Assembly: GCF_025460765.1 (NCBI RefSeq)
Contig: NZ_JAMWEG010000002.1
Coordinates: forward strand, 434,001-498,000
From: Micromonospora sp. MA102
GTDB lineage: Bacteria > Actinomycetota > Actinomycetes > Mycobacteriales > Micromonosporaceae
Direction of reading: 5' to 3'
DNA: 64,000 nt
Part shown: positions 35,801 to 44,260 of the stretch, piece after piece
Numbering within the stretch: the stretch's first letter is position 1
Layout of the letters: each line of letters opens with the position of its first letter
The notes under the pieces: model-generated
Seen by the model: only the letters and a program-made list of their open reading frames with translations
What the model was told of the DNA's origin: nothing
Database searches by the model: none
Program-made: the position numbers and the translations under genes

Positions 35801-36661
35801 TCAGGGGTGCAGGCGCTTCAGGGTCGCGATGTCGGCGGCGTGCCCCACGTGCTTCTCGGTCGGGGTTTCCACCAGGACGGGGACGCCGGCGGTGGCGGGG
35901 TGGCGCATCAGCTCCGCGAACGCGGGCTCGCCGATGGTGCCCTTGCCGATGCTCTCGTGCCGGTCCCGGGTCGAGCCGCACAGGTCCTTCGAGTCGTTCG
36001 CGTGCACCAGCTTCAGCCGGTCCGCGCCCACCGCCGCGACCAGCGCGTCCAGCGTCGCGGTCATCCCGCCCTCGGCGGCCAGGTCGTGCCCGGCCGCCCA
36101 GGCGTGGCAGGTGTCGAAGCAGACGCCCAGCATCGGGTGGCGGTCCACCACGTCCAGGTAGGGGCCCAGGTGCTCGACCCGGGAGGCCAGTGACCGGCCG
36201 CCCCCGGCGCTCGGCTCGACCAGCAGCATCGGCCCGCCGGTGGCCGCGGCCTCGTCCAGCAGCGGGAGCAGGGCGTCACGGACCTGCCGCATGGCCGCCT
36301 CGGCGTGGCCCGCGTCGACGGCGCTCCCGGCGTGGAACACCACGGCCTCGGCGCCGATGGCCCGGCCCCGGCGCAACGCGTGCGCCAGGGTCTCCGCCGA
36401 CCGCTCGACCGTGGCCGGGGTGGGAGAACCGAGGTTGACCAGCAGCGAGGCGTGGATGAAGACCGGCAGGCCGCGCTCGCCGCAGCCGTCCCGGAACAGC
36501 ACGTCCTGCTTCGGGTCGCCCGCCGGCAGCGCCCAGCCCCGGGAGTTCGAGACGTAGACCTGCACCACCTCGGACGCGGCCGCGTCGGCGTAGGGCAGCG
36601 CCGCCCTGGCCAGGCCGCCGGAGGTGGGGGTGTGCGAGCCGACCCGCCGCCGGGTGCTCAC
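35801..36661 (-). CDS. nfo: Endonuclease IV (AP endonuclease)
   Basis: Protein of 286 residues with the TIM-barrel Zn-cluster residues of Nfo: HASLLVNLGSP (His), VVFHAGS, LVEPSAGGG (Glu), FDTCHAWAAGHD, VHANDSK, RHESIGKGTIG and LVETP. It incises DNA 5' of abasic sites in base excision repair. GTG 36661 overlaps the kinase stop by 4 nt (GTGA), implying coupled translation with the Ser/Thr kinase gene. Confidence 0.93.
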   Translation of the reverse strand: MSTRRRVGSHTPTSGGLARAALPYADAAASEVVQVYVSNSRGWALPAGDPKQDVLFRDGCGERGLPVFIHASLLVNLGSPTPATVERSAETLAHALRRGRAIGAEAVVFHAGSAVDAGHAEAAMRQVRDALLPLLDEAAATGGPMLLVEPSAGGGRSLASRVEHLGPYLDVVDRHPMLGVCFDTCHAWAAGHDLAAEGGMTATLDALVAAVGADRLKLVHANDSKDLCGSTRDRHESIGKGTIGEPAFAELMRHPATAGVPVLVETPTEKHVGHAADIATLKRLHP

Positions 36662-38640
36662 AGGCAGGTCACCGTGACCGGGGTGCCCGGCGGCACCGGG
36701 GTGTTCTCGCCCGGGTTCTGGAAGCGCGCCACCCCGTTGGGGTTGAGCTGGATGTTGACCGGGAAGCCCTGGCTCTCCAGCACCTGCTTGGCCTGCTGGC
36801 ACGGCAGGTCGACCACCCGGGGGACGGGCACCTGGGCGGGGCCCTTGCTGACGTCCAGCTTGACCTGGGTGCCCTTCTCCACGCCGGTGCCGTCGGCCGG
36901 GCTCTGCCCGAGGACCTCGTCCTTCGGCTTGTCGGAGTCCTTGTACGTCTCGACCGGGGTCAGCCCGAGCCGGCTGAGGGTGGCGCGGGCCTCGCCGAGG
37001 TTCTTGCCCACCAGGTTCGGCACGGACACCGGCGCGCGGCCCTTGCTCAGGACCACCGTCACCTTCGCACCCGGCTTGACCACCGTGCCCACCTTCGGGT
37101 CGGTGGCGAGCACCACCCCGGCCGGCAGCGCGTCGTCGTAGCGGGAGCTGCCCTTGACCGGCACCAGCTTCGCGTCGGTCAGCTCGGCCTCGGCCAGCGC
37201 GAAGTCCTTGCCCACCACGTCCGGCACCGGCAGCCGTTCCGGACCGAGCGACAGGGTCAGCGTGATCGTGCCGCCCTTGACGATCCGGGTGGCGGAGACC
37301 GGGTCCTGGCCCAGCACCGTGTCCTTGGGGATCTTCTCGTCGTAGCGGGGCTCGGCGAAGCGCAGGGCGAAGCCGCCCCGCGTGGCCTGCGCCTCCGCGT
37401 CGGCCTTGCTCAGGCTCACCAGCTGCGGTGCGACCGTGTAGCGGCCCACCCCGAACCACCAGCCGCCCAGGGCGGCCACCAGGCCGAGCACCACGGCCGC
37501 CGCGGCGACCGCCAGCCGGCCACGCGGCGAGCCCATCACCCGGGTGCGCAGCCCGGCCAGCCGGGCGCCCAGGCCCTCGTCCTCGACGGCGCGACGGCGG
37601 TGCGTGCGCTGGGGGCCGCCCTCGGGCAGCCGGGCCCAGGCGGGGCGCTCGGCCGGGCGGACCGCCGCCACCACCATGGTGGGCTGCGCGAGCACGCTCG
37701 TCTCGTCACCCACCTGCCGCAGCACCGCGGTGTGCGAGTTGCCGTTGCCCAGCTCGTCCCGCGCGGCCTGCACCTCGGTGAGCAGCGCGCCGGCGTCGGC
37801 CGGGCGGGCGGCGGGGTCGCGCCGGGTGGCCCGGGCGACCAGCCGGTCGAGGACCGGGGGCAGCGCCGGCACCAGGGTCGACGGGGCCGGCACGTCGCGG
37901 TCGACGTGCTGCCAGGCGACCTCCACGGGGCGGTCGCCGTCGTAGGGCACCCGGCCGGTGAGCATCTCGAACAGCACGATGCCGGCGGAGTACACGTCGG
38001 TGCGCGGGTCCGAGTGGCCCTGGGTGACCAGCTCCGGCGCCACGTAGGCCACGGTGGCCATGAGCTGGTTGCCGTTCTCCTCCTCGGCGCTCGCCTCGAC
38101 CGCGCGGGCCAGCCCGAAGTCGGCCACCTTGACCACGCTGTCCACCAGGCTGGCGGTGCCGCCGGTGGGCGGTTCGGCGACCAGCACGTTCTCCGGCTTG
38201 ACGTCGCGGTGGACCAGGCCGGCCCGGTGCGCGGCGGCGATCGCGGCGAGCATCTGCTCGGCGATGGCCAGTGCCTCGTCCGGGTTGAGCCGACGCCGCT
38301 CGGCGAGCACGTCGCGCAGGGTGCGGCCGCGCACGTACTCCATCACCAGGTAGGGGAGGCCGGCGTGGCTGCCCTGGTCGTAGACCGCCACCACGTTGGG
38401 GTGGGTGAGCCGGGCGATGGTCTTGGCCTCGTCGGTGAAGCGCGCGACGAAGCCGGCCATCCGGGCCCGGGCCTCGGGCGCCTGGGTCGGGTGAATGATC
38501 TTGACCGCCACGGTGCGCTCCAGGCGCTCGTCGGTGGCGGTGTACACGGTCGCCATGCCGCCACGGGCCACGCGACCGCGAATGCGGTAGCGCCCGTCGA
38601 TCAGCGAGCCCAGCAACGTGTCGGCGACCTGTGTGTCCAT
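36658..38640 (-). CDS. Ser/Thr protein kinase with four PASTA domains
   Basis: Membrane kinase of 660 residues. The kinase domain (about 15–280) has the glycine loop RVARGGMATVY, the Lys in VAVKIIHP, the catalytic HRDVKPENVLV and DFGLAR. A juxtamembrane region precedes one transmembrane helix (VAAAAVVLGLVAALGGWWF), then four extracellular PASTA repeats that usually bind peptidoglycan fragments. Its neighbour across the divergent promoter is an Rv2175c-type protein, the substrate of PknL in M. tuberculosis; PknL itself lacks PASTA repeats, so this is a PknL-position kinase with PknB-like architecture. Confidence 0.94.
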   Translation of the reverse strand: MDTQVADTLLGSLIDGRYRIRGRVARGGMATVYTATDERLERTVAVKIIHPTQAPEARARMAGFVARFTDEAKTIARLTHPNVVAVYDQGSHAGLPYLVMEYVRGRTLRDVLAERRRLNPDEALAIAEQMLAAIAAAHRAGLVHRDVKPENVLVAEPPTGGTASLVDSVVKVADFGLARAVEASAEEENGNQLMATVAYVAPELVTQGHSDPRTDVYSAGIVLFEMLTGRVPYDGDRPVEVAWQHVDRDVPAPSTLVPALPPVLDRLVARATRRDPAARPADAGALLTEVQAARDELGNGNSHTAVLRQVGDETSVLAQPTMVVAAVRPAERPAWARLPEGGPQRTHRRRAVEDEGLGARLAGLRTRVMGSPRGRLAVAAAAVVLGLVAALGGWWFGVGRYTVAPQLVSLSKADAEAQATRGGFALRFAEPRYDEKIPKDTVLGQDPVSATRIVKGGTITLTLSLGPERLPVPDVVGKDFALAEAELTDAKLVPVKGSSRYDDALPAGVVLATDPKVGTVVKPGAKVTVVLSKGRAPVSVPNLVGKNLGEARATLSRLGLTPVETYKDSDKPKDEVLGQSPADGTGVEKGTQVKLDVSKGPAQVPVPRVVDLPCQQAKQVLESQGFPVNIQLNPNGVARFQNPGENTPVPPGTPVTVTCL

Positions 38641-38770
38641 CGGCAGGCAGTCTATGTGTCGGGAGGGTGAAGGTTGAACAGGATGCTACAGCCGGCATGC
38701 GACGGGCGGCACCGGCGCACGCTCCCGCCGCGGTACGGGGTGCCGCCGACCGGCCCCGCCGGGCACGTGG

Positions 38771-38776
38771 CAGGGT
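38771..38776 (+). promoter_or_regulatory. -10-like box of a probable leaderless transcript
   Basis: CAGGGT, 6 nt, then GTG 38783; no Shine-Dalgarno. Position 1 departs from consensus. Confidence 0.4.
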
Positions 38777-38782
38777 GGTCGG

Positions 38783-39175
38783 GTGACCGATTCCGTACCC
38801 GCCGAGAGCGCCACCACCGGGGCCGACCTGCCCGGACCGACCGACCCGGCCGGCTGGCTGACCCTGCCGGACGTGGCCGAGCGCCTCGACCTGTCGATCA
38901 GCAAAGTGCACCAGATGATCCGCGACCGGGAGCTGCTGGCGGTGCGCCGCGACGGCGTCCGCCGGATCCCGGCCGACCTGGTGGCCAACCGCACCGTGCT
39001 CAAGCACCTGCCCGGCGTGCTCAACCTGCTCGCCGACGCCGGGTACGACGACGAGGAGGCGTTGCGCTGGCTCTACCAGCCCGACCCGACCCTCGCCGGC
39101 ACCACCCCGGCGGCCACCCTCGCCGGCGACCAGGCCCGCGAGGTCAAGCGCCGGGCCCAGGCCCTGGGCTTCTGA
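38783..39175 (+). CDS. Rv2175c-family DNA-binding protein
   Basis: Protein of 130 residues with a winged helix-turn-helix (GWLTLPDVAERLDLSISKVHQMIRDREL) and a C-terminal helical half (GVLNLLADAGYDDEEALRWLY). In M. tuberculosis the homologue is phosphorylated by PknL on an N-terminal Thr, which blocks DNA binding; here the N-terminus is also Thr-rich (SATTGADLPGPT). The divergent PASTA kinase is the likely partner. GTG start. Confidence 0.87.
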   Translation: MTDSVPAESATTGADLPGPTDPAGWLTLPDVAERLDLSISKVHQMIRDRELLAVRRDGVRRIPADLVANRTVLKHLPGVLNLLADAGYDDEEALRWLYQPDPTLAGTTPAATLAGDQAREVKRRAQALGF

Positions 39176-39192
39176 GAGCCACCCCGACCCGT

Positions 39193-39249
39193 CGATCATG
39201 AGGTTGGCGGCACGATCGGAGATCGACTCCGCCGTCAACCTCATGATCG
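39193..39249. repeat. GATCATGAGGTTG-type palindrome, bidirectional terminator
   Basis: Nineteen-nt arms (39193–39211 and 39231–39249) pair with one mismatch around a 19-nt loop. It separates the converging Rv2175c-like and polyprenyl synthase genes. Confidence 0.7.
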
Positions 39250-39270
39250 CCCGGCGGGGCGGGGGTGCGG

Positions 39271-40353
39271 TCAGTCGGTGCGGCGGGTGGCGGCTATGGC
39301 CAGGTCGACCAGGGACTGGCGGGCCTCGGTGTCCAGGTCGACGGTCGTGAGGGCGGCCAGGGCGCTCTCGGTGAGGGCGGTGATGCGCCGTTCGGTGCGG
39401 TCCAGGGCGCCGCTCACCGTGATCAGCTCGCGCAGGCGGGTCACCCCGGCGGCGTCCAGCCCGGGGTCGCCGAGGCCGCCGAGCAGCAGGTCGCGGCCGG
39501 CGTCGTCGAGCGCCTCGAGGGCCGCCGCCACCAGATAGGTCCGCTTGCCCTCGCGCAGGTCGTCGCCGGCCGGCTTGCCGGTGCGCCCCGGATCGCCGAA
39601 CACCCCGAGCACGTCGTCGCGGAGCTGGAACGCCTCGCCCAGCGGCAGCCCGTACGCCGAGTAGGCCGCGTGCACCTCGGCCGGGGCGTCGGCGAGGGCG
39701 GCGCCGAGCAGCAGCGGCCGCTCGACGGTGTACTTCGCCGACTTGTAGCGGGCCACCTTGCCGGCCCGCTCCAGCGAGGTGTCCCCGGTGGCCTGCGTGA
39801 GCACGTCCAGGTACTGCCCGACGGTCACCTCGGTGCGCATCTCGTCGAAGACCGGCCGGGCCCGGGCCACCGTGCGCGGGTCCAGGCCGGCGGAGTGCAG
39901 CACCTCGTCGGACCAGACCAGGCAGAGGTCGCCCAGCAGGATGGCCGCCGCGTCGCCGAACCCGTCCGGGTCGCCGCTCCAGCCGGCCGCGCGGTGCCGG
40001 GCGGCGAACCGCCGGTGCACCGCCGGCTCGCCCCGGCGGGTGTCCGAGCGGTCCATCAGGTCGTCGTGGATCAGCGCGCTGGCCTGCACGAACTCCAGCG
40101 CGGCCAGGGCGGCGACCACCTGGTCGGAGTCGACCCCGCCGGCGCCCCGGTAGCCCCAGTAGCCGAAGGCCGGGCGCAGTCGCTTCCCGCCGCCCAGCAC
40201 GAACGCCTCGATCGTCTCGGCGACGGGCACCAGGCCCTCGTCGAGGGTGGTCAGCCAACCGCGCTGGCCGGCCAGGAACTCGGTGAGGGCCTTGTCGATC
40301 CGCTGGCGCAGGCCGGCGCGGTCGACGGGGGAAACGGGAGCAGCGTGGGTCAC
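39271..40353 (-). CDS. Polyprenyl diphosphate synthase (IdsA-like)
   Basis: Trans-isoprenyl diphosphate synthase of 360 residues. The first Asp-rich motif is in SALIHDDLMDRSDTRRG and the second in QLRDDVLGVFGD; GGGKRLRP is also present. It makes a short polyprenyl diphosphate (farnesyl or geranylgeranyl); it could feed the carotenoid genes 2.4 kb away. GTG 40353 has TAGCGT 7 nt upstream and no Shine-Dalgarno, but the same frame is also open upstream through an HTH domain (see the next feature). Confidence 0.92.
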   Translation of the reverse strand: MTHAAPVSPVDRAGLRQRIDKALTEFLAGQRGWLTTLDEGLVPVAETIEAFVLGGGKRLRPAFGYWGYRGAGGVDSDQVVAALAALEFVQASALIHDDLMDRSDTRRGEPAVHRRFAARHRAAGWSGDPDGFGDAAAILLGDLCLVWSDEVLHSAGLDPRTVARARPVFDEMRTEVTVGQYLDVLTQATGDTSLERAGKVARYKSAKYTVERPLLLGAALADAPAEVHAAYSAYGLPLGEAFQLRDDVLGVFGDPGRTGKPAGDDLREGKRTYLVAAALEALDDAGRDLLLGGLGDPGLDAAGVTRLRELITVSGALDRTERRITALTESALAALTTVDLDTEARQSLVDLAIAATRRTD

Positions 40354-40860
40354 GCCGACGACGCTAGCCGGTCCCCGCCGCTGACGCCCGACCGCCGTCC
40401 CGGCGTGCCGCGCGTCGCCTGGGCCGGGTCCGACGTGCCGGCGGCGCCCGGGGACCGCCCGCCGGGGCGACCGGGAGGTGGGGGTGGTGCGCGGCCCGGG
40501 TCGGCGGCGCCGGTCCGGGCGGCCCCGGCCGACGCCGGCCCGGCGGCGCGCGACCGGCCGGCGAGGGCCACCCGGCGCGGCGGCGGCCGCGGGCCGGGCG
40601 AGGCGGCGGCTGCGCGCGGCGGCCTCGGCGAGCAGTTCGCCCGGCACCCCGAGGACCACCGCCAGCCAGCCGGACCAGAAGTCGCCGGGGAGCCGGCGCT
40701 GCCGCTCCCACCGGGACACCTCGTGCCGCGTCAGGGTCGGCACGCCGGCGGCCGCGCACAGCTCGGCGGCCACCCGCTGCTGGCTCCAGCCGCGAGCGGC
40801 CCGCAGCTCGGCCAGGAGCGGCCCGAACTGGCGCGGGCCGGGTGGCGTGGACGGGGTCAT
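40350..40860 (-). CDS. XRE-type HTH protein, frame uncertain (frameshift or in-frame fusion to IdsA)
   Basis: ATG 40860 follows GGGAGG with 5 nt spacing. The first 95 residues encode an XRE helix-turn-helix (FGPLLAELRAARGWSQQRVA, then LTRHEVSRWERQRRLPG). That frame then stays open, through Arg-rich, non-protein-like sequence, straight into the polyprenyl synthase with no stop. A different frame over the last 220 nt is Ala/Gly/Ser-rich and ends with TGA 40350–40352, overlapping the synthase GTG as GTGA. The 511-nt interval is one base off a multiple of three, as expected if a 1-nt shift occurred in the GCCGCC-rich tract near 40590. Either a frameshifted gene, a sequencing error, or a true fusion. 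Confidence 0.55.
40361..40366 (-). promoter_or_regulatory. -10 box of a probable leaderless polyprenyl synthase transcript
   Basis: Reading on the minus strand, TAGCGT, 7 nt, then GTG 40353; no Shine-Dalgarno. Confidence 0.55.
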
Positions 40861-41076
40861 CGGGTCCTCCCGGGGCGACGGCGCGGGTGGCGGCGCGGCC
40901 GCCCGGCGGTGCCGGACCGGCGCGTCGCCGATCGTGGCGACCCCCGCGCGGGCCCCCCGGGACCGGCCACCGGCCGGCCCCACCGCGCTGCCCCCTTCCT
41001 ACCCCCGGGGTACGACGCTCCGCCGCCCTCGTGCTCGCGGGCTGGGAAGATCCTGGGTCGGCCCGCACCCGCCGGT

Positions 41077-41082
41077 TACAGT
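41077..41082 (+). promoter_or_regulatory. -10 box of a probable leaderless metF transcript
   Basis: TACAGT, 6 nt, then GTG 41089; no Shine-Dalgarno. Confidence 0.6.
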
Positions 41083-41088
41083 CGGTCC

Positions 41089-42006
41089 GTGGCGCTCGGT
41101 CTTCCCTCGGTCCTTCCCAATCCCCAGCCGGCCATCGGGGAGCTGATCCGTCACGGCCGACCCACCTTCTCCTTCGAGTTCTTCCCGCCGAAGACCCCGC
41201 AGGGGGAGCGCCTGCTCTGGCAGGCCATCCGCGAGCTGGAGTCGTTGCGCCCCTCGTTCGTCTCGATCACCTACGGCGCGGGCGGTTCGACCCGGGACAC
41301 GACGGTCGCGGTGACCGAACGGATCGCCACCGAGACCACCCTGCTGCCGATGGCGCACCTCACCGCGGTCGACCACTCGGTCGCCGAGCTGCGGCACGTC
41401 ATCGGCCGGCTGGCCTCGGTGGGGGTGCGCAACGTGCTGGCCGTGCGCGGCGACCCGCCCGGCAACCCGGGCGGCGAGTGGGTCAGGCACCCGGAGGGCG
41501 TGCGGTACGCCGAGGAGCTGGTCCGGTTGGTGCGGGACGCCGGTGACTTCAGCGTCGGGGTGGCCGCGTTCCCCTACAAGCACCCCCGCTCGCCCGACGT
41601 GGCCAGCGACACCGCGCACTTCGTCCGCAAGTGCCGGGCCGGGGCCGAGTTCGCGATCACCCAGATGTTCTTCGACGCCGACGACTACCTGCGGCTGCGT
41701 GACCGGGTGGCCGCCGCGGGCTGCGACACCCCGATCCTGGCCGGGGTGATGCCGGTGACCCAGCTGGGCACCATCGAGCGGTCCGTGCAGCTCTCCGGCG
41801 CGCCCTTCCCGCCGGCCCTCGCGGAGCGGTTCGCCGCCGTGGCCGACGACCCGGAGGCGGTCCGCCGGCTCGGCGTCGAGCAGGCCGGCGAGATGTGCGC
41901 GAAACTGCTGGACGAGGGCGTGCCGGGGATCCACTTCATCACCCTCAACCGGTCCACCGCCACCCGCGAGGTCTGGCAGCGCCTGCGCGCCGACGCGCGG
42001 GTGTGA
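41089..42006 (+). CDS. metF: Methylenetetrahydrofolate reductase
   Basis: TIM-barrel flavoenzyme of 305 residues that reduces methylene-THF to methyl-THF for methionine synthesis. It has the N-terminal FSFEFFPPKTPQGE (catalytic Glu), SITYGAGGSTRD, VRGDPPG, AAFPYKHPRS, FAITQMFFD and GVMPVTQ signatures of MetF. GTG 41089 is set by the promoter spacing; a much longer open frame upstream is non-coding. Confidence 0.94.
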   Translation: MALGLPSVLPNPQPAIGELIRHGRPTFSFEFFPPKTPQGERLLWQAIRELESLRPSFVSITYGAGGSTRDTTVAVTERIATETTLLPMAHLTAVDHSVAELRHVIGRLASVGVRNVLAVRGDPPGNPGGEWVRHPEGVRYAEELVRLVRDAGDFSVGVAAFPYKHPRSPDVASDTAHFVRKCRAGAEFAITQMFFDADDYLRLRDRVAAAGCDTPILAGVMPVTQLGTIERSVQLSGAPFPPALAERFAAVADDPEAVRRLGVEQAGEMCAKLLDEGVPGIHFITLNRSTATREVWQRLRADARV

Positions 42007-42038
42007 GCACCCGGCCCACGCCACCGCCGCCGCCCTTC

Positions 42039-42044
42039 TACGGT
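42039..42044 (+). promoter_or_regulatory. -10 box of a probable leaderless transcript
   Basis: TACGGT, 6 nt, then GTG 42051; no Shine-Dalgarno. Confidence 0.6.
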
Positions 42045-42050
42045 TGATCC

Positions 42051-42740
42051 GTGGTGGGCACACACCTGAACTGGGACCAGTACGCGACCGCGTGGGCGCG
42101 GCTGCACGGCGGCTTCGACCCCCGGGCGGCCGCGCCGGTGGTCCGCGCCTGGCTGCGCTTCGCCTACCACGTGGGCTACATCCTGGGCCGGCTGCGGGTC
42201 GGCCCCACCCCGGTGACCGTGGTCGGGGTGCTGCTCTGCCTCTGCGTACCCCTGCTGGTGGGGCGGGCCGGCGACGGGCCGTTCCTGGGCGCGCTGTTCG
42301 TGCTGCTCGCGGCGGTGGCGGACAGCGTCGACGGCGCGGTGGCGGTGGCGACCAACCGCACCACCCGGCTGGGCTACGTCTACGACTCGGTGGCCGACCG
42401 GCTCGGCGAGGCCGCCTGGCTGACCGCGTTCTGGCTGCTCGGCGCGCCCGGGGCGCTGGTCGCCGCGGCCGGAGGCCTGTCCTGGCTGCACGAGTACGTG
42501 CGGGCCCGGGCGGTCTCGGCCGGCATGCGGGAGATCGGCGCGGTGACCGTGGGGGAGCGGCCCACCCGGGTGTGCGTGGCCCTGGTCGGGCTGGTGGTCG
42601 CGGGCCTCACCGGGCTGATCGACACCGACCTGACCGCCGGCACCATCACCATGGCCACCACGGTCTGGGTGCTGCTGGCCGGCTTCGGCCTCGGCCAGCT
42701 GCTCTCCGCCGTCCGCCGCGCCCTGGTCGACGCCGGCTGA
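42051..42740 (+). CDS. CDP-alcohol phosphatidyltransferase-family protein
   Basis: Integral membrane protein of 229 residues with about five or six transmembrane segments. The CDP-alcohol motif D-x2-D-G-x2-A-R-x8-G-x3-D-x3-D is present as ADSVDGAVAV ... LGYVYDSVAD, with Val in place of the Arg; the four acidic metal ligands and both glycines remain. The family makes phospholipids from CDP-diacylglycerol and an alcohol. The specific product is unknown. Confidence 0.82.
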   Translation: MVGTHLNWDQYATAWARLHGGFDPRAAAPVVRAWLRFAYHVGYILGRLRVGPTPVTVVGVLLCLCVPLLVGRAGDGPFLGALFVLLAAVADSVDGAVAVATNRTTRLGYVYDSVADRLGEAAWLTAFWLLGAPGALVAAAGGLSWLHEYVRARAVSAGMREIGAVTVGERPTRVCVALVGLVVAGLTGLIDTDLTAGTITMATTVWVLLAGFGLGQLLSAVRRALVDAG

Positions 42741-42761
42741 CCCCGCGTCCCGGCCGGGCTC

Positions 42762-44249
42762 CTACCAGGCCGGGCCGATGGCGTCGGCGACGATCTCCGC
42801 GGACAGCGTCACCATGGGCAGGCCGCCGCCGGGGTGGCTGGAGCCGCCGACCAGCCAGAGCCCGGCCACCGGGCCCCGGTTGGCCGGGCGGAGCAGCCCG
42901 CCCGCGGTGCCGTAGATCGCCCCGCCCGGCGCGCCGGTCGCCGCGTCCAGGTCGGCCGGGGTGCGGATCTCCCGGAACGCCAGCCGGTCCCGCACGTCCA
43001 CGCCCCGCTCGGCGAGCACGTCGAGGATCCGGTCGGCGTACGCCTCGGCCAGCCCCGGCCGCCGCCAGTCGACCGCGCCCGCGGCCGTGCCGTGGCGGGC
43101 CGCGTTGACCAGCACGAACCACGCCTCGTGCCCGGCCGGGCGGACCGCCGGGTCGTCGGCCACCGTGACGAACACGGTGGGGTCGGGCGCGGGCCGGGCC
43201 CGGACGCCCCGCCCCGGGTCGCCGAAGACCGCGTCGAACTCGGCGTCGTGGTCGCGGGGGAAGAAGACGGTGTGGTGGGCCAGCCCGGAGTCGCCGCGGA
43301 CGCCCAGCAGCAGCACGAATCCGGCCAGGCTGCGGTCGGTGAGCGCGGCCAGCCGGCGCGGGGTGGGCAGCAGGTCCCGGTAGAGGGTCAGCGCGTCGAC
43401 GTTGGCCACCACGACGTCGGCGGGGACGGGGGCGGCCACCCCGGCGAGGCGTACGCCGTGGACCCGGCCGCCGGCCGCGTCGATCCGGGTGACCGTGGCG
43501 CCGGTCCGCACCACGACGCCGAGGTCCAGGCAGCGCGACAGCAGCGCGTCGGCCAGGGTGCCCAGCCCGCCGCGCAGGTACCAGCCGCCGTACGCCAGTT
43601 CGGCGTAGGGGACGGCGACCAGCGCGGCCGGGGCGCGGCGGGGGTCGGCGCCGGTGTAGGTGGCGTAGCGGTCCAGCAGCATCCGCAGCCGCGGGTCGGC
43701 CAGGTGCCGGCGGCTCAGCCCGCGCAGGGTGCGGCCGGGGCCGATGGCGGCGAGGTCACCCAGCCGCCAGGCCAGCGCGGCCAGGTCCCGGGGGGAGTCG
43801 ACGGTGCGGCGCAGCACGTCCCGGTGCGAGGCCGCCCACACCCGGCCGGCCCGCCGCCAGAGCCGCTGCCAGTCGGCGGCGGCGCGGTCGCCGAACGCCG
43901 CGCCGACGCGGGCGGTGAACTCGGCCGGGTCGGCGCAGGAGTCCAGGGTGGGGCCGCCGCCGGGGAAGACGTGCCGGACGATCGGGTCCAGCGGCACCAG
44001 GTCCAGGTATTCGTCGAGCTTCGCGCCGGTCGCCTCGAACAGGTCGTGGAACACCTGGGGCAGGGTGACCAGGCTCGGCCCGGTGTCGAAGTGCCACGAC
44101 CCCTCGGGGGTGTCGTGCCGGTGCCGGCCGAGCTTGCCGCCGACCGTGCCGGCCCGTTCGAGGACGGTGACCTCGTGCCCGGTGACCGCCAGCCGGGCGG
44201 CGGCGGCCAGACCGCCCACGCCGGCGCCGATGACCACGATCCGCGCCAT
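42762..44249 (-). CDS. Phytoene desaturase-family FAD oxidoreductase (CrtD/CrtI-like)
   Basis: Carotenoid desaturase-like flavoenzyme of 495 residues. It has the N-terminal FAD motif VVIGAGVGGLAAAARLAVTGHEVTVLER, the DTGPSLVTLP segment, and the C-terminal GLWLVGGSSHPGGGLPMVTLS signature. As last gene of an operon with CruF-, CrtA- and GT2-like genes, it more likely performs 3,4-desaturation of a hydroxylated acyclic carotenoid (CrtD role) than phytoene desaturation. ATG 44249 follows GGAGG. Confidence 0.88.
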   Translation of the reverse strand: MARIVVIGAGVGGLAAAARLAVTGHEVTVLERAGTVGGKLGRHRHDTPEGSWHFDTGPSLVTLPQVFHDLFEATGAKLDEYLDLVPLDPIVRHVFPGGGPTLDSCADPAEFTARVGAAFGDRAAADWQRLWRRAGRVWAASHRDVLRRTVDSPRDLAALAWRLGDLAAIGPGRTLRGLSRRHLADPRLRMLLDRYATYTGADPRRAPAALVAVPYAELAYGGWYLRGGLGTLADALLSRCLDLGVVVRTGATVTRIDAAGGRVHGVRLAGVAAPVPADVVVANVDALTLYRDLLPTPRRLAALTDRSLAGFVLLLGVRGDSGLAHHTVFFPRDHDAEFDAVFGDPGRGVRARPAPDPTVFVTVADDPAVRPAGHEAWFVLVNAARHGTAAGAVDWRRPGLAEAYADRILDVLAERGVDVRDRLAFREIRTPADLDAATGAPGGAIYGTAGGLLRPANRGPVAGLWLVGGSSHPGGGLPMVTLSAEIVADAIGPAW

Positions 44250-44260
44250 GCCGCCGCCTC

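Noticed and set aside
39265..42006. 913-codon open frame on the plus strand ending with MTHFR
   Set aside because: Only the last 305 codons are MetF; the rest lies antisense to the polyprenyl synthase and HTH genes and has no recognisable domain. High GC leaves frames open by chance.
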